Shown piece by piece: positions 1 to 13,023 of a DNA stretch of 64,000 nucleotides (the stretch's first letter is position 1; each line of letters opens with the position of its first letter). The notes beneath the pieces were generated by a model. That model made no database searches, was not told the DNA's origin, and saw only the letters and a list, made by a program, of their open reading frames with translations. A program made the translations under genes and the position numbers. Origin of the DNA: Russula earlei (lineage: Eukaryota; Basidiomycota; Agaricomycetes; Russulales; Russulaceae); contig JAGFNK010000024.1 of assembly GCA_025769875.1 (NCBI GenBank), positions 186,001-250,000 of the forward strand. The letters are read 5' to 3'.

Positions 1-285
1 ACTTGGCAGCAATTTGGGGAAGTTCCTGTTCAGCGTCCTGCATATCATCACGGTAAGATGAGCAAGCCTGGGGTATGGGCAAAACGGACCACTTCGCCAT
101 ATTTGATGATGTCTGCCTTAACTTTCTGGTCTGGTGACTGTTGAGCTTCTCGCCTGTCATAATGGTCGTAGTCGTCTGGATAGTGTTCAATGTTGCCATC
201 GACGGACCAAACGCGCAGTCATCTCACCTCGGCGACGCCTGCGCCCACCGCCACCATAACCACTTCCATGCCTTTCGTAGCTCAT
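1..285 (-). CDS. N-terminus of probable nuclear cap-binding protein subunit 1 (CBP80), cut by window edge
   Basis: Three small reverse-strand exons can be joined in phase: 285-228 (ATG at 285-283), 175-90 and 37-1, with GT-AG introns of 52 nt each. The protein begins MSYERHGSGYGGGG, then an arginine run, an acidic DDYDHYD stretch, and a segment ending IIKYGEV-DAEQELPQIAAK. From memory, fungal CBP80 proteins start with a Gly/Arg-rich tail and then an E-V-D-x-E-x-E-L-P type helix that opens the MIF4G-like domain. The role would be the large subunit of the nuclear 5' cap-binding complex. Only about 60 residues are visible and the MIF4G repeats lie outside the window, so the family call is tentative. 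It is divergent from the PPR gene next to it. Confidence 0.5.
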
Positions 286-477
286 GACTAGTTATTGACC
301 GTCCGTGCAAGCTGCAGCAAAAGTCCAGGCGCACATCACGTGCATCAAGGTTGTTACACCGGAATGTTCCGGACGGGGTTCACAAGTCCTGCTCGCTCGC
401 CTTCTTCGAATTGCAATTCTTATTTTGAAGCTCGGGTGCGGTGTTTTCCTTTGACGTAGGTGATTGACTGACTAACT
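286..477. promoter_or_regulatory. Shared divergent promoter between the CBP80-like gene and the PPR gene
   Basis: About 190 bp separate the two start codons. No clear TATA box is visible. It may also hold a short first exon and intron of the PPR gene: an ATG at 364 and a possible 45-nt intron 441-485 with a CTAAC branch site and TGCAG acceptor would join in phase and add an Arg/Ser-rich leader. Confidence 0.35.
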
Positions 478-3276
478 TTGTGCAGGTATGCCAGGCGGAT
501 GCTATGCATTTGGTCATCGAAGGCCAGTGTCACCACCCTACCCATCACCTTTACGCAGAATGCGGCAAGAATACCTCTTGCACTGAAAAACTGCCCTTCT
601 GGCATTTGGCGTTTTGGGTCAAAACCCTACCTTGATCCCACCTCCATGCACCATACTTCCCGGCCTGCACCACGTATGATGGGGCCGCCCGCTCTTTCTC
701 GCCCTTGCTCCCACCCTCCCGCCGTAGTCTCGCATTCCGCTTCATCAATAACACCAGCACCCTTCGTCCTTGATCACCTGACCTCTGCTCAACTTTCCCG
801 TGCTAGTGCGGCTGCCGTTCGCATCTCTGTCGCCCGTGGCGATATCTGGGATGGCTTCCATCTGTGGCACTCTCTGCGTTGGTCGATGCATCATTACCAC
901 AATGACCCTAATTCCCAACTGCCGTCATTCGTTAGCCCTACAACAGCATTTGTGGCCATTGATTTCGGTAGGCAAGTACCCACCAGGCTCGCTGGACACT
1001 GCCTTTTACACGGTCTACTGAGGGCGGGCAAGACCAAGGCTGCAGCAATGCTTACTGAACAAATGATGGCTTTTGGGGACGAACTTAACCCACTCTCCTT
1101 TAAAATCCTTTTGCGTCAATTACGCCCCTCCGCAAGTCCTCATTCGCCCCGGGCCATCTACGATGGCCTTCGAGGTCTTACCCCACGCCGGAAAATGCCA
1201 CGTGGACCAAGGATTTTGGAGCTTCAATCCGTCATACCCACAGACCCGTTTACTCGCATCGCCGTGCGCCTCCTCAATAAGGCCCGCAAGCATCGCTGGC
1301 AGCGTACGACTGGCATGTATGAAAATGTCCTTCGTGCTTGCCTCATGCAAGGAGAAATTATAGTCGCATCTCTCCTCCTCGCCCTCCTTTTGAAAGACTA
1401 CCAGCTTCGTCAAGCATGCTCTCGCGTCGCAGCCGAGGCGGAACGGGTGGGGTTGCAAGATACAATGACCTATGTCCATTCCAAAATTCAAGGAGTACCA
1501 TCTCGTGGTTACAAGCGTTTGCCCTATCACAGTTCGTATCTCCTATTCCAGAGCGTCGCCCAATCTCTAGAGAGGCACTGTGCCCATGTGGACGACCCGT
1601 TATTCCCCGAAGCATCCCAAGCCTTAGCCATCGTAGCATCGGCGCTTGACGCCCGCCGAATTCCATATACGAGCCTAGCTACGCTCATCAAAGTACTGTA
1701 CTCCTATCCACAGTGCCAGCACACCGTGTGGGTTACTTTGCCGTCCGGCGAGCGGCAAACCCGCGATGCCTATCGCTACTTCCATGGGATACTTCTCAAT
1801 CTCCTCTGCTCCTTCCCAGACCGACGTTCGCTTGACCCCAATGTTGGCCAACCTCCTGCGTTGAACTTAGAGTCTTACAACGCCCTTCTGAACTATGCTG
1901 TACGCTATCGTCACTCTTTGACCCTCGCGGATCGTGTTCTCTATCACATGACGGAATTGCGCAAGCCCGCACTTGCTCCGAGCATTGCCACCTACAACAT
2001 TTTACTACGAGGTTCCACCCTCATGCGCCGTAACGACATCGCAGAAAGTATTCTGCGGACCATGCAGTGGCGATTACTTGGCCACCAGCATAACTTCCCA
2101 CCCTTTACGTTGCAAGGCCGGAACTCCCAAATCAAGTCATCCCAAATCGACTTGCCGTCTGAACGCCACCGTTATCGTTTCCGCCGGCTACTTGAAGAAA
2201 CTCGCAAGCATGCGCTTAGTATCCCAAAACCTCAGGGGCTTCCCGAGCCAGACAACATACTACTCACCTCTTACATGGCACATCTTGTGGCCACTGGCCA
2301 CCCGAATACTGTAGCCGCTCTGATTACACGAATCATCCCGGAATTCGAACTCCCCGAGAAACCCACAACGTCAGAAGCACTCATTGCGAGGTGGCAGACA
2401 GGTGTTGTTCGCGGTGTGGCGCTTGGTCCTCATTTCTTTGCTGTTGCGCTGAATGCACTTCGCAAAGCCGGGCTCCGAAGACTCGCAGAACACGTTTGGA
2501 CGCTTGCACGTGCCGCTGAGACGAGGAGCTTAGAGAGTGGCAGCACGACACCTTGGTGCTTGAGCGTGCATGCATACACTGCTATGCTCCAACTTTATGC
2601 AGATGAAACAAGAGGTTGGGACCTCGACCACCCAGCAGCTTGCGTAGACCGTCCAACGTATCCACGTAGGCTGCGGAACCCGAGGCGTGCCGAGTCAGGC
2701 TTGCGGAAGGGGATGCAGATCTTTCGCGCCCTATCCCTTGCAGGCGACAAGGTGCATGAAGCCGCCGTGCGGGCACGCGAGGAGGGCCGAGTTTGGAAAC
2801 AGGTTCCCGTACCACCGAAGGCAGACGCGAGATTTTACAATGCAGCACTTAGCCTCGTCTATCGTCGACCAGGGATGCATCCGTGGGGTTCACGTGAGTC
2901 GGGTTCGCGCAGGTGGTGGTATCACGTGCTAGGCAAGGCAAACCAGCATTTCTTGCTCACGGGTCAGAAACCGCATGGCTGGACGCCCGAGCTTGAGGAG
3001 ATTGCAAAGAGCATAAGGAGCTCTGGGTACGCCCTTCCTATCGGGTTCGAGCTTCGGTTTGTGGGACGAGAAGGACAAGTTATATCACAACATAAGAAAA
3101 GATCAGACATTGGTGCAAGGCCATACTCGTTTGGGAGAAAAGTGCGAACACGTTTCGCCCCTCATCGAATTCCGACGGTCAAAAGGAAAGGCCTACCTCT
3201 TTGTGGTCGGTGGCGACGCTCAAGGTGGTCTGACACCGAATCAGTCGATTATCCCGTAGGACAGATCGTGGGGTAG
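478..3276 (+). CDS. Pentatricopeptide-repeat (PPR) protein, probably mitochondrial
   Basis: One open frame of 932 codons. Helical-repeat segments typical of fungal PPR proteins are visible, for example ESYNALLNYAVRYRH followed by LADRVLYHM, then SIATYNILLRG with DIAESILRTM (around residues 460-530), and later HAYTAMLQLY and ARFYNAALSLV. Such proteins bind organellar RNA and act in mitochondrial transcript maturation or translation. The first 100 residues are rich in Arg, Ser and Pro with few acidic residues, which fits a mitochondrial presequence. The start is uncertain: an in-phase upstream exon from 364 with a 45-nt intron is possible. The stop lies only 62 bp from the convergent mitochondrial IF-3 gene, a functionally related neighbour. 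Repeats are degenerate, so I cannot give their exact number. Confidence 0.75.
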   Translation: MCRYARRMLCIWSSKASVTTLPITFTQNAARIPLALKNCPSGIWRFGSKPYLDPTSMHHTSRPAPRMMGPPALSRPCSHPPAVVSHSASSITPAPFVLDHLTSAQLSRASAAAVRISVARGDIWDGFHLWHSLRWSMHHYHNDPNSQLPSFVSPTTAFVAIDFGRQVPTRLAGHCLLHGLLRAGKTKAAAMLTEQMMAFGDELNPLSFKILLRQLRPSASPHSPRAIYDGLRGLTPRRKMPRGPRILELQSVIPTDPFTRIAVRLLNKARKHRWQRTTGMYENVLRACLMQGEIIVASLLLALLLKDYQLRQACSRVAAEAERVGLQDTMTYVHSKIQGVPSRGYKRLPYHSSYLLFQSVAQSLERHCAHVDDPLFPEASQALAIVASALDARRIPYTSLATLIKVLYSYPQCQHTVWVTLPSGERQTRDAYRYFHGILLNLLCSFPDRRSLDPNVGQPPALNLESYNALLNYAVRYRHSLTLADRVLYHMTELRKPALAPSIATYNILLRGSTLMRRNDIAESILRTMQWRLLGHQHNFPPFTLQGRNSQIKSSQIDLPSERHRYRFRRLLEETRKHALSIPKPQGLPEPDNILLTSYMAHLVATGHPNTVAALITRIIPEFELPEKPTTSEALIARWQTGVVRGVALGPHFFAVALNALRKAGLRRLAEHVWTLARAAETRSLESGSTTPWCLSVHAYTAMLQLYADETRGWDLDHPAACVDRPTYPRRLRNPRRAESGLRKGMQIFRALSLAGDKVHEAAVRAREEGRVWKQVPVPPKADARFYNAALSLVYRRPGMHPWGSRESGSRRWWYHVLGKANQHFLLTGQKPHGWTPELEEIAKSIRSSGYALPIGFELRFVGREGQVISQHKKRSDIGARPYSFGRKVRTRFAPHRIPTVKRKGLPLCGRWRRSRWSDTESVDYPVGQIVG

Positions 3277-3338
3277 ACTGGGATGTGTTATTAAAGCAAG
3301 TACTGGGAGCGTACATTTGAGTTTGTAATCCATATATA

Positions 3339-4121
3339 CTACTTGGATTCTTCAATGAGATTGGATGAAGCGGCTTGCTTTGCGGCCTGTTTTGCGAGCA
3401 ATGATTTATGGGGAATAGGACGTTGAGGGTCTTGTAGATATACGACGACCATGTTGCTTCGTTCATCGCGCACTCGCCATTCCTTCCCTACGGCTGCCAG
3501 TGATTCGACCACCCTGGTGACGAGCGCCGTCTGCTTTGCCTTCGTCCCAGAATCACGCTCAGCGCCCCCAGTGGCCTTGCGGGCGAACACAAGTTGTACT
3601 CGCACCCCGCGTTCCAGCTCTTGGCGGGCTTTCCAAAGCTTGTGCCGCACATCCGCAGCTCCAATACCCCACGCGAATTGTATCTCCTTCTCCTCGGTTG
3701 CCCTCCGGCTCACTTGGGCCTTTAGACGCTGGGCTCTCTCGCGTGCAGCGGCCTCTCTACGGTCAACGATCTTTACAAGGGCGTAGCCGTCTGTAGCTTT
3801 TGAGGGAGGCGCGACAAGCTGCGCAAATTGTGTAACGAAGGTCTTGGGCGGGCCTCCCCGTTGTTTGGGTTGGGTTTCCGTTGCAAGGTTGTTGACCACC
3901 TCTGTGAGTGGCTTAGGAGGCAAAGGTTTGCGTGTTTCTGGGTCGACGACGCGGACGTATGTGTATGGAATGTCGAGGTTTAGCAGGGGTGAGTCCTTGA
4001 GGTTTGATGCGAATCGAGGACAGAGCGGAGAAAAGACGGACGTGGCATGTTGGCGGAATAGGTGAAGAAGAATGGCCCGGGAGCCAGGTCGACATATGGA
4101 GTCGGAAATCGAACGTAGCAT
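3339..4121 (-). CDS. Mitochondrial translation initiation factor IF-3
   Basis: Single-exon gene of 260 codons. The N-terminal 40 residues are Arg/Ser-rich (MLRSISDSICRPGSRAILL), as in a mitochondrial presequence. Residues about 50-120 fit the IF-3 N domain (YTYVRVVDPETRKPLPP, then DGYALVKIVDRREAAARERAQ). Residues about 140-240 fit the C domain, with the hallmark EEKEIQFAWGIGAADVRHKL followed by KARQELERGVRVQLVFARK. IF-3 binds the small ribosomal subunit and governs start-codon and initiator-tRNA selection. It is convergent with the PPR gene and divergent from TAD2, with 173 bp between the two start codons. Confidence 0.85.
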   Translation of the reverse strand: MLRSISDSICRPGSRAILLHLFRQHATSVFSPLCPRFASNLKDSPLLNLDIPYTYVRVVDPETRKPLPPKPLTEVVNNLATETQPKQRGGPPKTFVTQFAQLVAPPSKATDGYALVKIVDRREAAARERAQRLKAQVSRRATEEKEIQFAWGIGAADVRHKLWKARQELERGVRVQLVFARKATGGAERDSGTKAKQTALVTRVVESLAAVGKEWRVRDERSNMVVVYLQDPQRPIPHKSLLAKQAAKQAASSNLIEESK

Positions 4122-4294
4122 AGGGTGCTGTCGCAGCCTTTTCAGTAAGCGCTGAACGTTAATCGCAACGTCTTAAACGGAACGAATGTTTCGCTGCTCA
4201 TGCGGCGGCCATGTGGCGTGGTAATAATAATAATAATATAAAAAATCATTATAATCCCATCTGGTCGGTCGTGAGCCTTCCGCCCCTTTAACCA
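4122..4294. promoter_or_regulatory. Divergent promoter between mitochondrial IF-3 and TAD2 genes
   Basis: A 173-bp spacer separates the two ATG codons, so the genes must share it. It contains a short AAT microsatellite (about 4222-4240, TAATAATAATAATATAA) in an otherwise mixed sequence. No other element is recognisable by eye. Confidence 0.4.
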
Positions 4295-5099
<805 letters not shown>

Positions 5100-5157
5100 T
5101 GAATGTAAACCTATAAGATGGCGCTGCTTCAAACGGATTAGCGTTTTCCTCCTACAT

Positions 5158-8100
5158 TCATTTTGTCCCCGCCGCATCTGTGCGCCACTTCAGTCCCATA
5201 GTTTGGGCAACAAAACTCCATTTATCCGCTGCCTCCTTAATCCTGCGGATGATGTCGGCTTGTGATCAGCTTGTTCCTAAAAATACTCACCTGAGTTCTG
5301 TTGACTTGCCCGCACCATGCCCAGCTTTCAAATCAAGCCTCAGAAGTAGAGGATGCGGATTGCCACTTGCGAGATGTTGAAGTGTTGCCGCGAGCTTGAA
5401 AGAATGCATAGGAACAACACGGTCGTCATCTACCATCGGTCACAAAGCTGACACGATTGATTTGTCGCATTCAGAATCACTTACGATCAGCAGTGAGTAA
5501 CAGCATTGGCGGAAGAATTTTTTCAGCTGGCACGTTGTGCACAGGTGAGATTGGATAAATGAAGTCAAAGTCGTGGGGGTCATGTGGGTTGCCATAGTCG
5601 GAAGTCCAGGCGCGTCCAATGGTAAAGTTAGCAAACTGTAGGGAGAAGGACAAGGTAAGAGCGAAGTTCAGAAGTAAAGTTGTGGGAATGAGCACCTTTA
5701 ACAGGTCGTGGACGCCAACCTCTGCCACGGCAGCTCCGAGGAGGCCCTCAGGAGCGCGGTTCACGCAGGCCGTGACCAGAAGGCCTATTGATATGACGGC
5801 TACTTGTGAGTGCACTATTCGGAGGTTTGGACAACAGTAACCAACCGCCATTCGAGCCCCCATTAATCGCGATCTTCCCCTTCGCCGCGATTTTTTTCTC
5901 AACCAACCATTCCCTGACGTTGCAAAGGTCATTGCAATGTTTAGGCCGTTGGAATCCCACTCACGAAGCGGCGATGAAGTCGTCGAAGCAATTCACCTTT
6001 AGGTATGTGGTTCTCAATTACAATTATCCCGAACCCTGAATATATGCTCACCTTGCGCTCGCGGGTCCCTGCCAGGTGCCATTCTTCACCGAACTCACCT
6101 CCACCACGAATGTTTGGTACGGCAAGAACAAAGCCGAATGCGCGCATAGCCGTGAGAATTGATGGACTGAAGAATGGTCCAATAGAGATGGAAAATCCGC
6201 CATACCCTTCCCATCACTTAGCACATCATTTGGGCGAGCTCAGCGCAGAGATACCTACCGTACTGGATGGCAGGTGCCGTGCCATCGAGTGGTGTATCCT
6301 TATGTCGGACCACGAACATGGGGATCTTGGTACCATCATTGCTTCGATACCATACCTGGTCTGCCAGAAACCCACCACCTCCTGCAAGGCCCGCGACCTT
6401 CGTCTCGCGCCAGACCTTCCAGGTTCCGTCCGCTTTCCCTCCACTCGGTTCCGCAAAGTCATATCGAGCGACAACACCGGGGGTGTCAAAACCGGTCAAT
6501 GAAACGAAGAAAAATGGTTGCTTGCGTCGGCCATACGCGGCAAGGGTGCCGACGTGGTCCGATGCCAGGCGCCTCAGTTGTCTGCCACTCTTGAGATCAT
6601 GGATGTACAGTTCATCTTTGACATTGCGCTTGTAAGTGATCACCAACCGATCGTGACCTAGGATCGACACATGGTCCAAATGTGCGTCTTTATTTTCAGC
6701 TATGAGGTCCTTGCTGAAATCCTTGATAGAAACGGGCGCCGACTCTGAAGCAATACGGAATGCCTGGACGTCAACAGTGATGACCTTATATTGCGGGGCA
6801 TCGACATTGGTGTGAAGGTAGAACTTCATTCCATCGTTTCCAATACTGCAATGACGTGAAGGTCAAGAGATGGATGAACATGATCGAGGGCGTACATGCT
6901 ATATTCCGCCTCGAAGTTGTCGACGAGCTTGATCCAATTTAAGTTGGGACCAATCGGCTCCTTCTCGAGGTCTGCAAGCCAAAGCAGGTTTTTCTACCTC
7001 CCGGTTCATAGGAGCGCAACGACAAGCAGTATGACGCATACCCGCGATGTATCCCGTGATATGTAGAGCTCAAGCCAACGCCCATCTATCTCCGAGATTC
7101 CAGCACCCCATAGCCATTCTGGTTGATCGGGGTTGTCTATCACCAATATATCCTCTGCTACACCAGACAATTGGTCAAGCAAGACATAAGAAATATGAGG
7201 GGCATACACTGGTCAGTGCCAATTCTGTGGTAGAAAAGTCCAGCGTCCTTGTCACCCCCAACTTCCAAACCAACTTTCTCCGAATCGATTGGACCGTTTT
7301 TCGCCCGATCTGGGAACCTCTGAGCAAGTTCGATGAGCCAGTTGAGTTTAAGATGTAAAAAACGAACCTGATAGAAGAATCCTTTGCTGTCGTGCGTCCA
7401 AACGATGGAGGTGAATTTCACAAATCGTAGCTCATCGGCAAGGCGCAAGTCATGTTGAGCATCGATCAGTGGTTGCTCTGTAGAGCGGATATATATGTTT
7501 GTGAAATCGCTTCCCTGTAGAATAGATATTGCCTCGCAGAGTTTTCGCGATAAAGATAAAGTTACGTACGGAGCGGGACAAAGCATAAGCAAACCATTTT
7601 CCATCACGCGAGTAGGACGAAGTACTCAGAGAGACAGAGCCGTCGCTTGAAAGTACGTTTGGCTGACACATGGGAAGGAGATGGATACGATTTCGCAGGA
7701 AACTTTTCGTACGTACATCGAAGAATACATCACCACCAGGTCCAGCACCGGAATCAGGGAGCTCCGAACCTTTTGAACGATAATAAACTATTGGATAACT
7801 CAGTGTAAGAAATACAAACAGAGACGGGAAGACTCAAACCGGATTGCGCCTGCAGGCCACTGTTGTATGACCAATACCACCTGCTGTCGTCCCGCAGTGA
7901 CGGGGAACCGAACTGGATTGAACCAACATGCGCTACCCGCCTGCATATTACAAAGCCGAAGAGCTCACTTTTTCGTAGTCGGTGCTAGCCCTAATTTCTT
8001 CCTCCAACCTCGCTCGATCTGGGAGTGCGTCTAAGAAATTACGCGCAAGAGCCTCCTGAGAAGTAAGCCATCTTTCCCTTTCATCTCCATCTTTTTCGAG

Positions 8101-8355
8101 CCATACATACGGATCCGGAACCGTGACTTCGCCTTTTGTTTCACTCTGATACGTATCAAAATGATCGGAACGACGGGTAGGTGGATAACAATGTGGTCTC
8201 CACGGAGCTGTGGTCACCGACATACTTCTCAGGACGAGAAAAAAAGGAGATTGATGGGGGATATGTGTGAACAGCGGGAATGATCGTGTACAACGACTCG
8301 ACCGTTGCAGAAAGGGCACGAGCAATCGATATGTTGGGTGACTCGTCACGGCCAT
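5158..8355 (-). CDS. Prolyl oligopeptidase (S9A family serine peptidase), about 16 exons
   Basis: The protein can be followed through about 16 exons. Exon 1 (8355-7969) ends in STDYEK and contains [15 protein letters not shown] and PDPYVWLE, typical of the S9 N-terminus; exon 2 (7912-7840) continues [14 protein letters not shown]. Propeller blades follow ([53 protein letters not shown]). The hydrolase domain has [11 protein letters not shown], the nucleophile motif GGSNGG interrupted by an intron just before [13 protein letters not shown], the acidic residue in [14 protein letters not shown] and the His in AGHGAG. The stop TGA is at 5160-5158 after [12 protein letters not shown]. It cleaves after proline in short peptides, normally in the cytosol. 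A second ATG near 8224 ([10 protein letters not shown]) matches the usual family start; the longer frame would add a basic, possibly organellar leader. The triad is complete and no break was found. Confidence 0.9.
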
Positions 8356-8671
8356 AAGTTGTCAATGGTGGTTATCGATCGATCTTGGTCAGCATGGTCA
8401 GCATGGTCAACTCTTGTGTAATCTTACAATAATATTTGAGTTGAGAAATGGATAGACCATCTGCTTAACCGCTGAGGCTGCTTTACAACACTGCTACCAC
8501 CATTTGTAAGTGCTCTCTTTGCCTTTGCCCATCCTCTTGACATCCTACTTTACTTGATGCGCGGGATTCGCCGCGGCGGAAACCAATTTGGATTCAAAGT
8601 CCGACTTTGGGAGGAGAACGCCGGGTGTGGGACAAAACTGGGAAGGCCATCAACGACGAGGCACTCACAGA
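8356..8671. promoter_or_regulatory. Divergent promoter region between prolyl oligopeptidase and eS25
   Basis: 316 bp between the two start codons. It holds a CAGCATGGT direct repeat near 8392-8408 and a CT-rich stretch near 8510-8560 ahead of the ribosomal protein gene, as is usual for fungal ribosomal genes. No coding potential is evident. Confidence 0.35.
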
Positions 8672-9190
8672 ATGGTAAGCAACAATTTTCCTCGGGTTAC
8701 CTGTGAAGAGTGTGATTATATTTCCCTCGTAACTTCATGGACGTTCTTTCTCGAGTTTCTCAATAACGGATGGGCGGATGGCGGTCCTTTTGTCTGGATG
8801 CAACTCGTGTTGACCCACCTATCTTCAGGCTAAAGCCAAGGCAGCAGCACCAACATCATCCGGTGGCGGAAAAGCCGCAAAGAAGAAGAAGTGGTCGAAG
8901 GGAAAGGTTAAGGACAAGGCACAACACGCCGTTACCCTTGACAAAACCACCTATGATCGAATTCTCAAGGAGGCGCCGACTTTCCGATTCATCTCCCAAA
9001 GCATCCTCATCGAACGACTTAAGATAAATGGTAGTCTTGCTCGGACTGCGATCCGGCATCTCGAGAAGGAGGGGGCAATCAAGCGCATCGTCCACCATCA
9101 TGGGCAGTTGGTATACAGTACGTCTCCAACCTGAACTCCTGAGCTGCGCTAATGAATCTGCCAGCTCGCTCCACAACGAGCTCTGACTGA
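8672..9190 (+). CDS. RPS25: 40S ribosomal protein eS25 (RPS25)
   Basis: Three exons: the ATG alone (8672-8674), then 8829-9117 and 9165-9190, giving 105 aa. The first intron directly follows the start codon (ATG|GTAAGC), a layout often seen in fungal ribosomal protein genes. The protein starts [20 protein letters not shown], with a Lys-rich nuclear-import tail and then the winged-helix core [39 protein letters not shown] and [20 protein letters not shown]. eS25 sits on the head of the small subunit near the E site. Length and sequence are normal and the gene looks intact. Confidence 0.95.
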
Positions 9191-9566
9191 GACATTTTTT
9201 CGGTTTCGTCATCATCATAACTTGTCTTGCAAACTCACATGTATTCGCCCACACTGCCAACACCTGAAGACCATGCTATAACCACTGTACTACGTACGTT
9301 AAGCTACTTAAAATCGAGGGTTCGGTGGTGAATGGTCGAACTACTAGTGAATGTAAGACAAAAATCGGCGGTTGGGGTGGGGAATTCTGTTTCAATTCTG
9401 TTCCGTCCGTCCGTTCATGACTTGATCGGCCTGCCCTAAATATGGAGAGTTCGAGCCCGACGACTTAGTATGCTCCGTCTGGTGACGATCTATTCGCTTT
9501 GTTTCTTGGCGCTTGCCATTACATTACTGTGCGTTGTAACATCCACGATCGAATTGTAAGACAACT
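9191..9566. other. Intergenic region between eS25 and actin (actin promoter)
   Basis: 376 bp hold the eS25 3' end and the actin upstream region. Pyrimidine-rich tracts occur at about 9390-9410 and 9490-9510, typical of strongly expressed fungal genes. GTTCGAGCC at about 9447 resembles a pol III B box, but no tRNA fold surrounds it. Confidence 0.4.
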
Positions 9567-11125
<1,559 letters not shown>

Positions 11126-11510
11126 TATTTGTCTCAGGACCTATGACGACCGCGTGGACGTTGTGCCAGACAGGGATGGTTGGTTTTGCGTCACTTCTAG
11201 ACTGTCCTTAGTTGTTTATCAGGCGACGATTCTGAAATGTCAAACGAACTTTATGCCTTTTCGCGTCTCGTTTTTGACACCCTAGTTTCCTGGTCTCTAC
11301 GTACCATTTGTGCTCCAGCTCATGATATGAAGCAGGTTCACTGGTGCGTTCTCATTCTTAGTTGAGGCCACAAGCACCAACCTGAGCATTTGTTCCATGG
11401 GAAGGACTCATTTCAAACCCTGCTTCCCTTCAGCAGTGTTCAGGTGTCAAGATCAGCAATTCCTGTAGCAGACTCTATGGTTGACACTTCTCGGAAAGCA
11501 CTTTATTCCA
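11126..11510. other. Actin 3' flank, no gene seen
   Basis: AT-balanced sequence with no recognisable coding potential. It presumably contains the actin 3' UTR and poly(A) site, and it marks the boundary between the gene cluster and the transposon island. Confidence 0.4.
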
Positions 11511-11513
11511 AGC

Positions 11514-13020
11514 TAATTATGTTAAGGCCCCATATGGCACCAAAACTTTTACAAAAATTTGAAACTTTTGCAAATATTTTGAAATTTGGGGTTTTCTAGA
11601 GTCACTTGTGTAACAGGAGTACTCATCATGACATCACATAATATCATAATATCAGAAGTCTTTTTTTAGGGTTTCTTGGCATTTGCCAGACAGTCACAAG
11701 GCATAAGGTGTGTGATGAGGCCCTGTTGCAATGCATGAGGCACTGTTGCAATGCACCCCCTGTTTCTTTGACCAACTGGCCATACTGATGCCGTGTCTGA
11801 TCAACAGAGCCAAGAGGAAACCCAGCCAGAACACCAGTGACCCCACATGCAGGCAGTAGTGCCACCTCATATTTGGGCCATTGTTCAGGCCATTGGTGTC
11901 CTTGCTCACCTCACTTATGCAAGAGTGATCAAACACATCACTCCTCACTATGACACCACCCCATATCACTCATCTGCCCTCTCTGGAGAAGCCTGGGTGC
12001 AGGAGCTACTCAATGGGCATCCACAACATATTCGGAATGAACTTGGCATTTATTGGAGTACATTTATTATCCTTGTCAAAGCCATGCAAGCCCTTGGCAT
12101 CCAGTCATTATGGCATGTTTCAATTGAAGAGCAACTCTCAAATTTTCTTTACACTGCAGTCATAGGGTTGACTTGCATTCATGTAGGAGAGTGTTTTCAG
12201 CAGTCACCAGACACAATTATGAAATGAGTATTGATGACATCTTTTTCATTGTCACTAACAATCTTCCAGGTATTTGGAACAGATTTTAAGAGCACTTGCA
12301 ATGCCCCCCTTCTACACAACAAATGTGCACCTCCCTGATGCCAATTCATCCACTCCTCCCAAAATTGAAAATTTGACAAAGTTCTATCCTTTTTTTGATT
12401 GCATTCTAGGTGCTGTAGATGGCACCCACATCTTGTGCCACTCATCCACTGCAGACTGTGATGCAACAAGGAACCGCAAAGGTGTACTCACTCAAAACTG
12501 CCAAAGAGTTGTTCAATCTACATCACACATCTGCTTGCAACATCATTGAGCAGATCTTTGGGATCCTCAAGTGGTGCTTTTGAATCCTGCAGTTTTCACC
12601 AGAGTATGACATGACTATCCAAGCTCTCATCCCCCCTGCACTTGTGGCACTTCACAATTTCATTCAACACTTTGATCCAGAAGAGATCAACACATTTGAC
12701 AATGATGTAATTGACTTTGTATTTGATCCCAGCTCTGCTGGGGGACTGGGGAGAGGTCTGGTGACACCTGGTGAGAGGTGCTGAGTGAATGAGAGACAAG
12801 ATAGGATCATGAATGAGATGTGGGATCAATATCAGAGTTATCTCAAGGATCATGGCATGCACACAACATAGTAAATTTATTTTTATGAATTTGCATCACA
12901 ATTGCATCACATTACAATTACATTTGAATCACAATCACATTGCATTACAATCACATTTGCATTGCATTGCATCACATTGCATCACATCATGACATCACAT
13001 GATAGAGAATATATGGTAGA
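11514..13020 (+). mobile_element. Decayed PIF/Harbinger DNA transposon
   Basis: The left end near 11514 reads TTAAGGCCCCATATGGCACC, with the GGCCC start typical of Harbinger ends next to a TTA/TAA site. It encloses a transposase pseudogene. No matching right TIR is found before the 154-bp repeat block at 13024, so the right end is probably lost. TCATGACATCACAT occurs in direct orientation near both sides (about 11628 and 12987). The last 150 bp are rich in degenerate GCATCACATT words. Assignment rests on the transposase and left end. Confidence 0.6.
11847..12785 (+). pseudogene. PIF/Harbinger (HARBI1-like) DDE transposase pseudogene
   Basis: The reading can be followed through breaks. An N-terminal part has ELLNGHPQHIRNELGIYW and LSNFLYTAVIGLT followed by FQQSPDTIMK and a stop. 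After a possible degraded intron come LRALAMPPFYTTNVHLPDAN and FYPFFDCILGAVDGTHI, the first catalytic Asp region of DDE_Tnp_4. The frame NRKGVLTQNC then breaks: the usual central segment with the second Asp is missing. The C-terminus follows with NIIEQIFGILKW and PPALVALHNFIQHFDPEE. Stop codons plus the internal deletion make it inactive. This family normally works with a Myb-like partner and inserts at TWA sites. Confidence 0.75.
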
Positions 13021-13023
13021 ATT

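Noticed and set aside
456..485. 30-nt intron in the PPR leader (GTAGGT...TGCAG)
   Set aside because: Too short; a 45-nt alternative from 441 fits the phase and is more plausible.
6005..6635. Plus-strand open frames inside the prolyl oligopeptidase locus
   Set aside because: Shadows of the well-supported minus-strand exons; no motif or conserved composition.
9436..9460. tRNA-like B box GTTCGAGCC upstream of actin
   Set aside because: No A box or cloverleaf around it; most likely chance.
11847..12785. Functional Harbinger transposase
   Set aside because: A stop after TIMK, loss of the central catalytic segment and frame changes make it a pseudogene.
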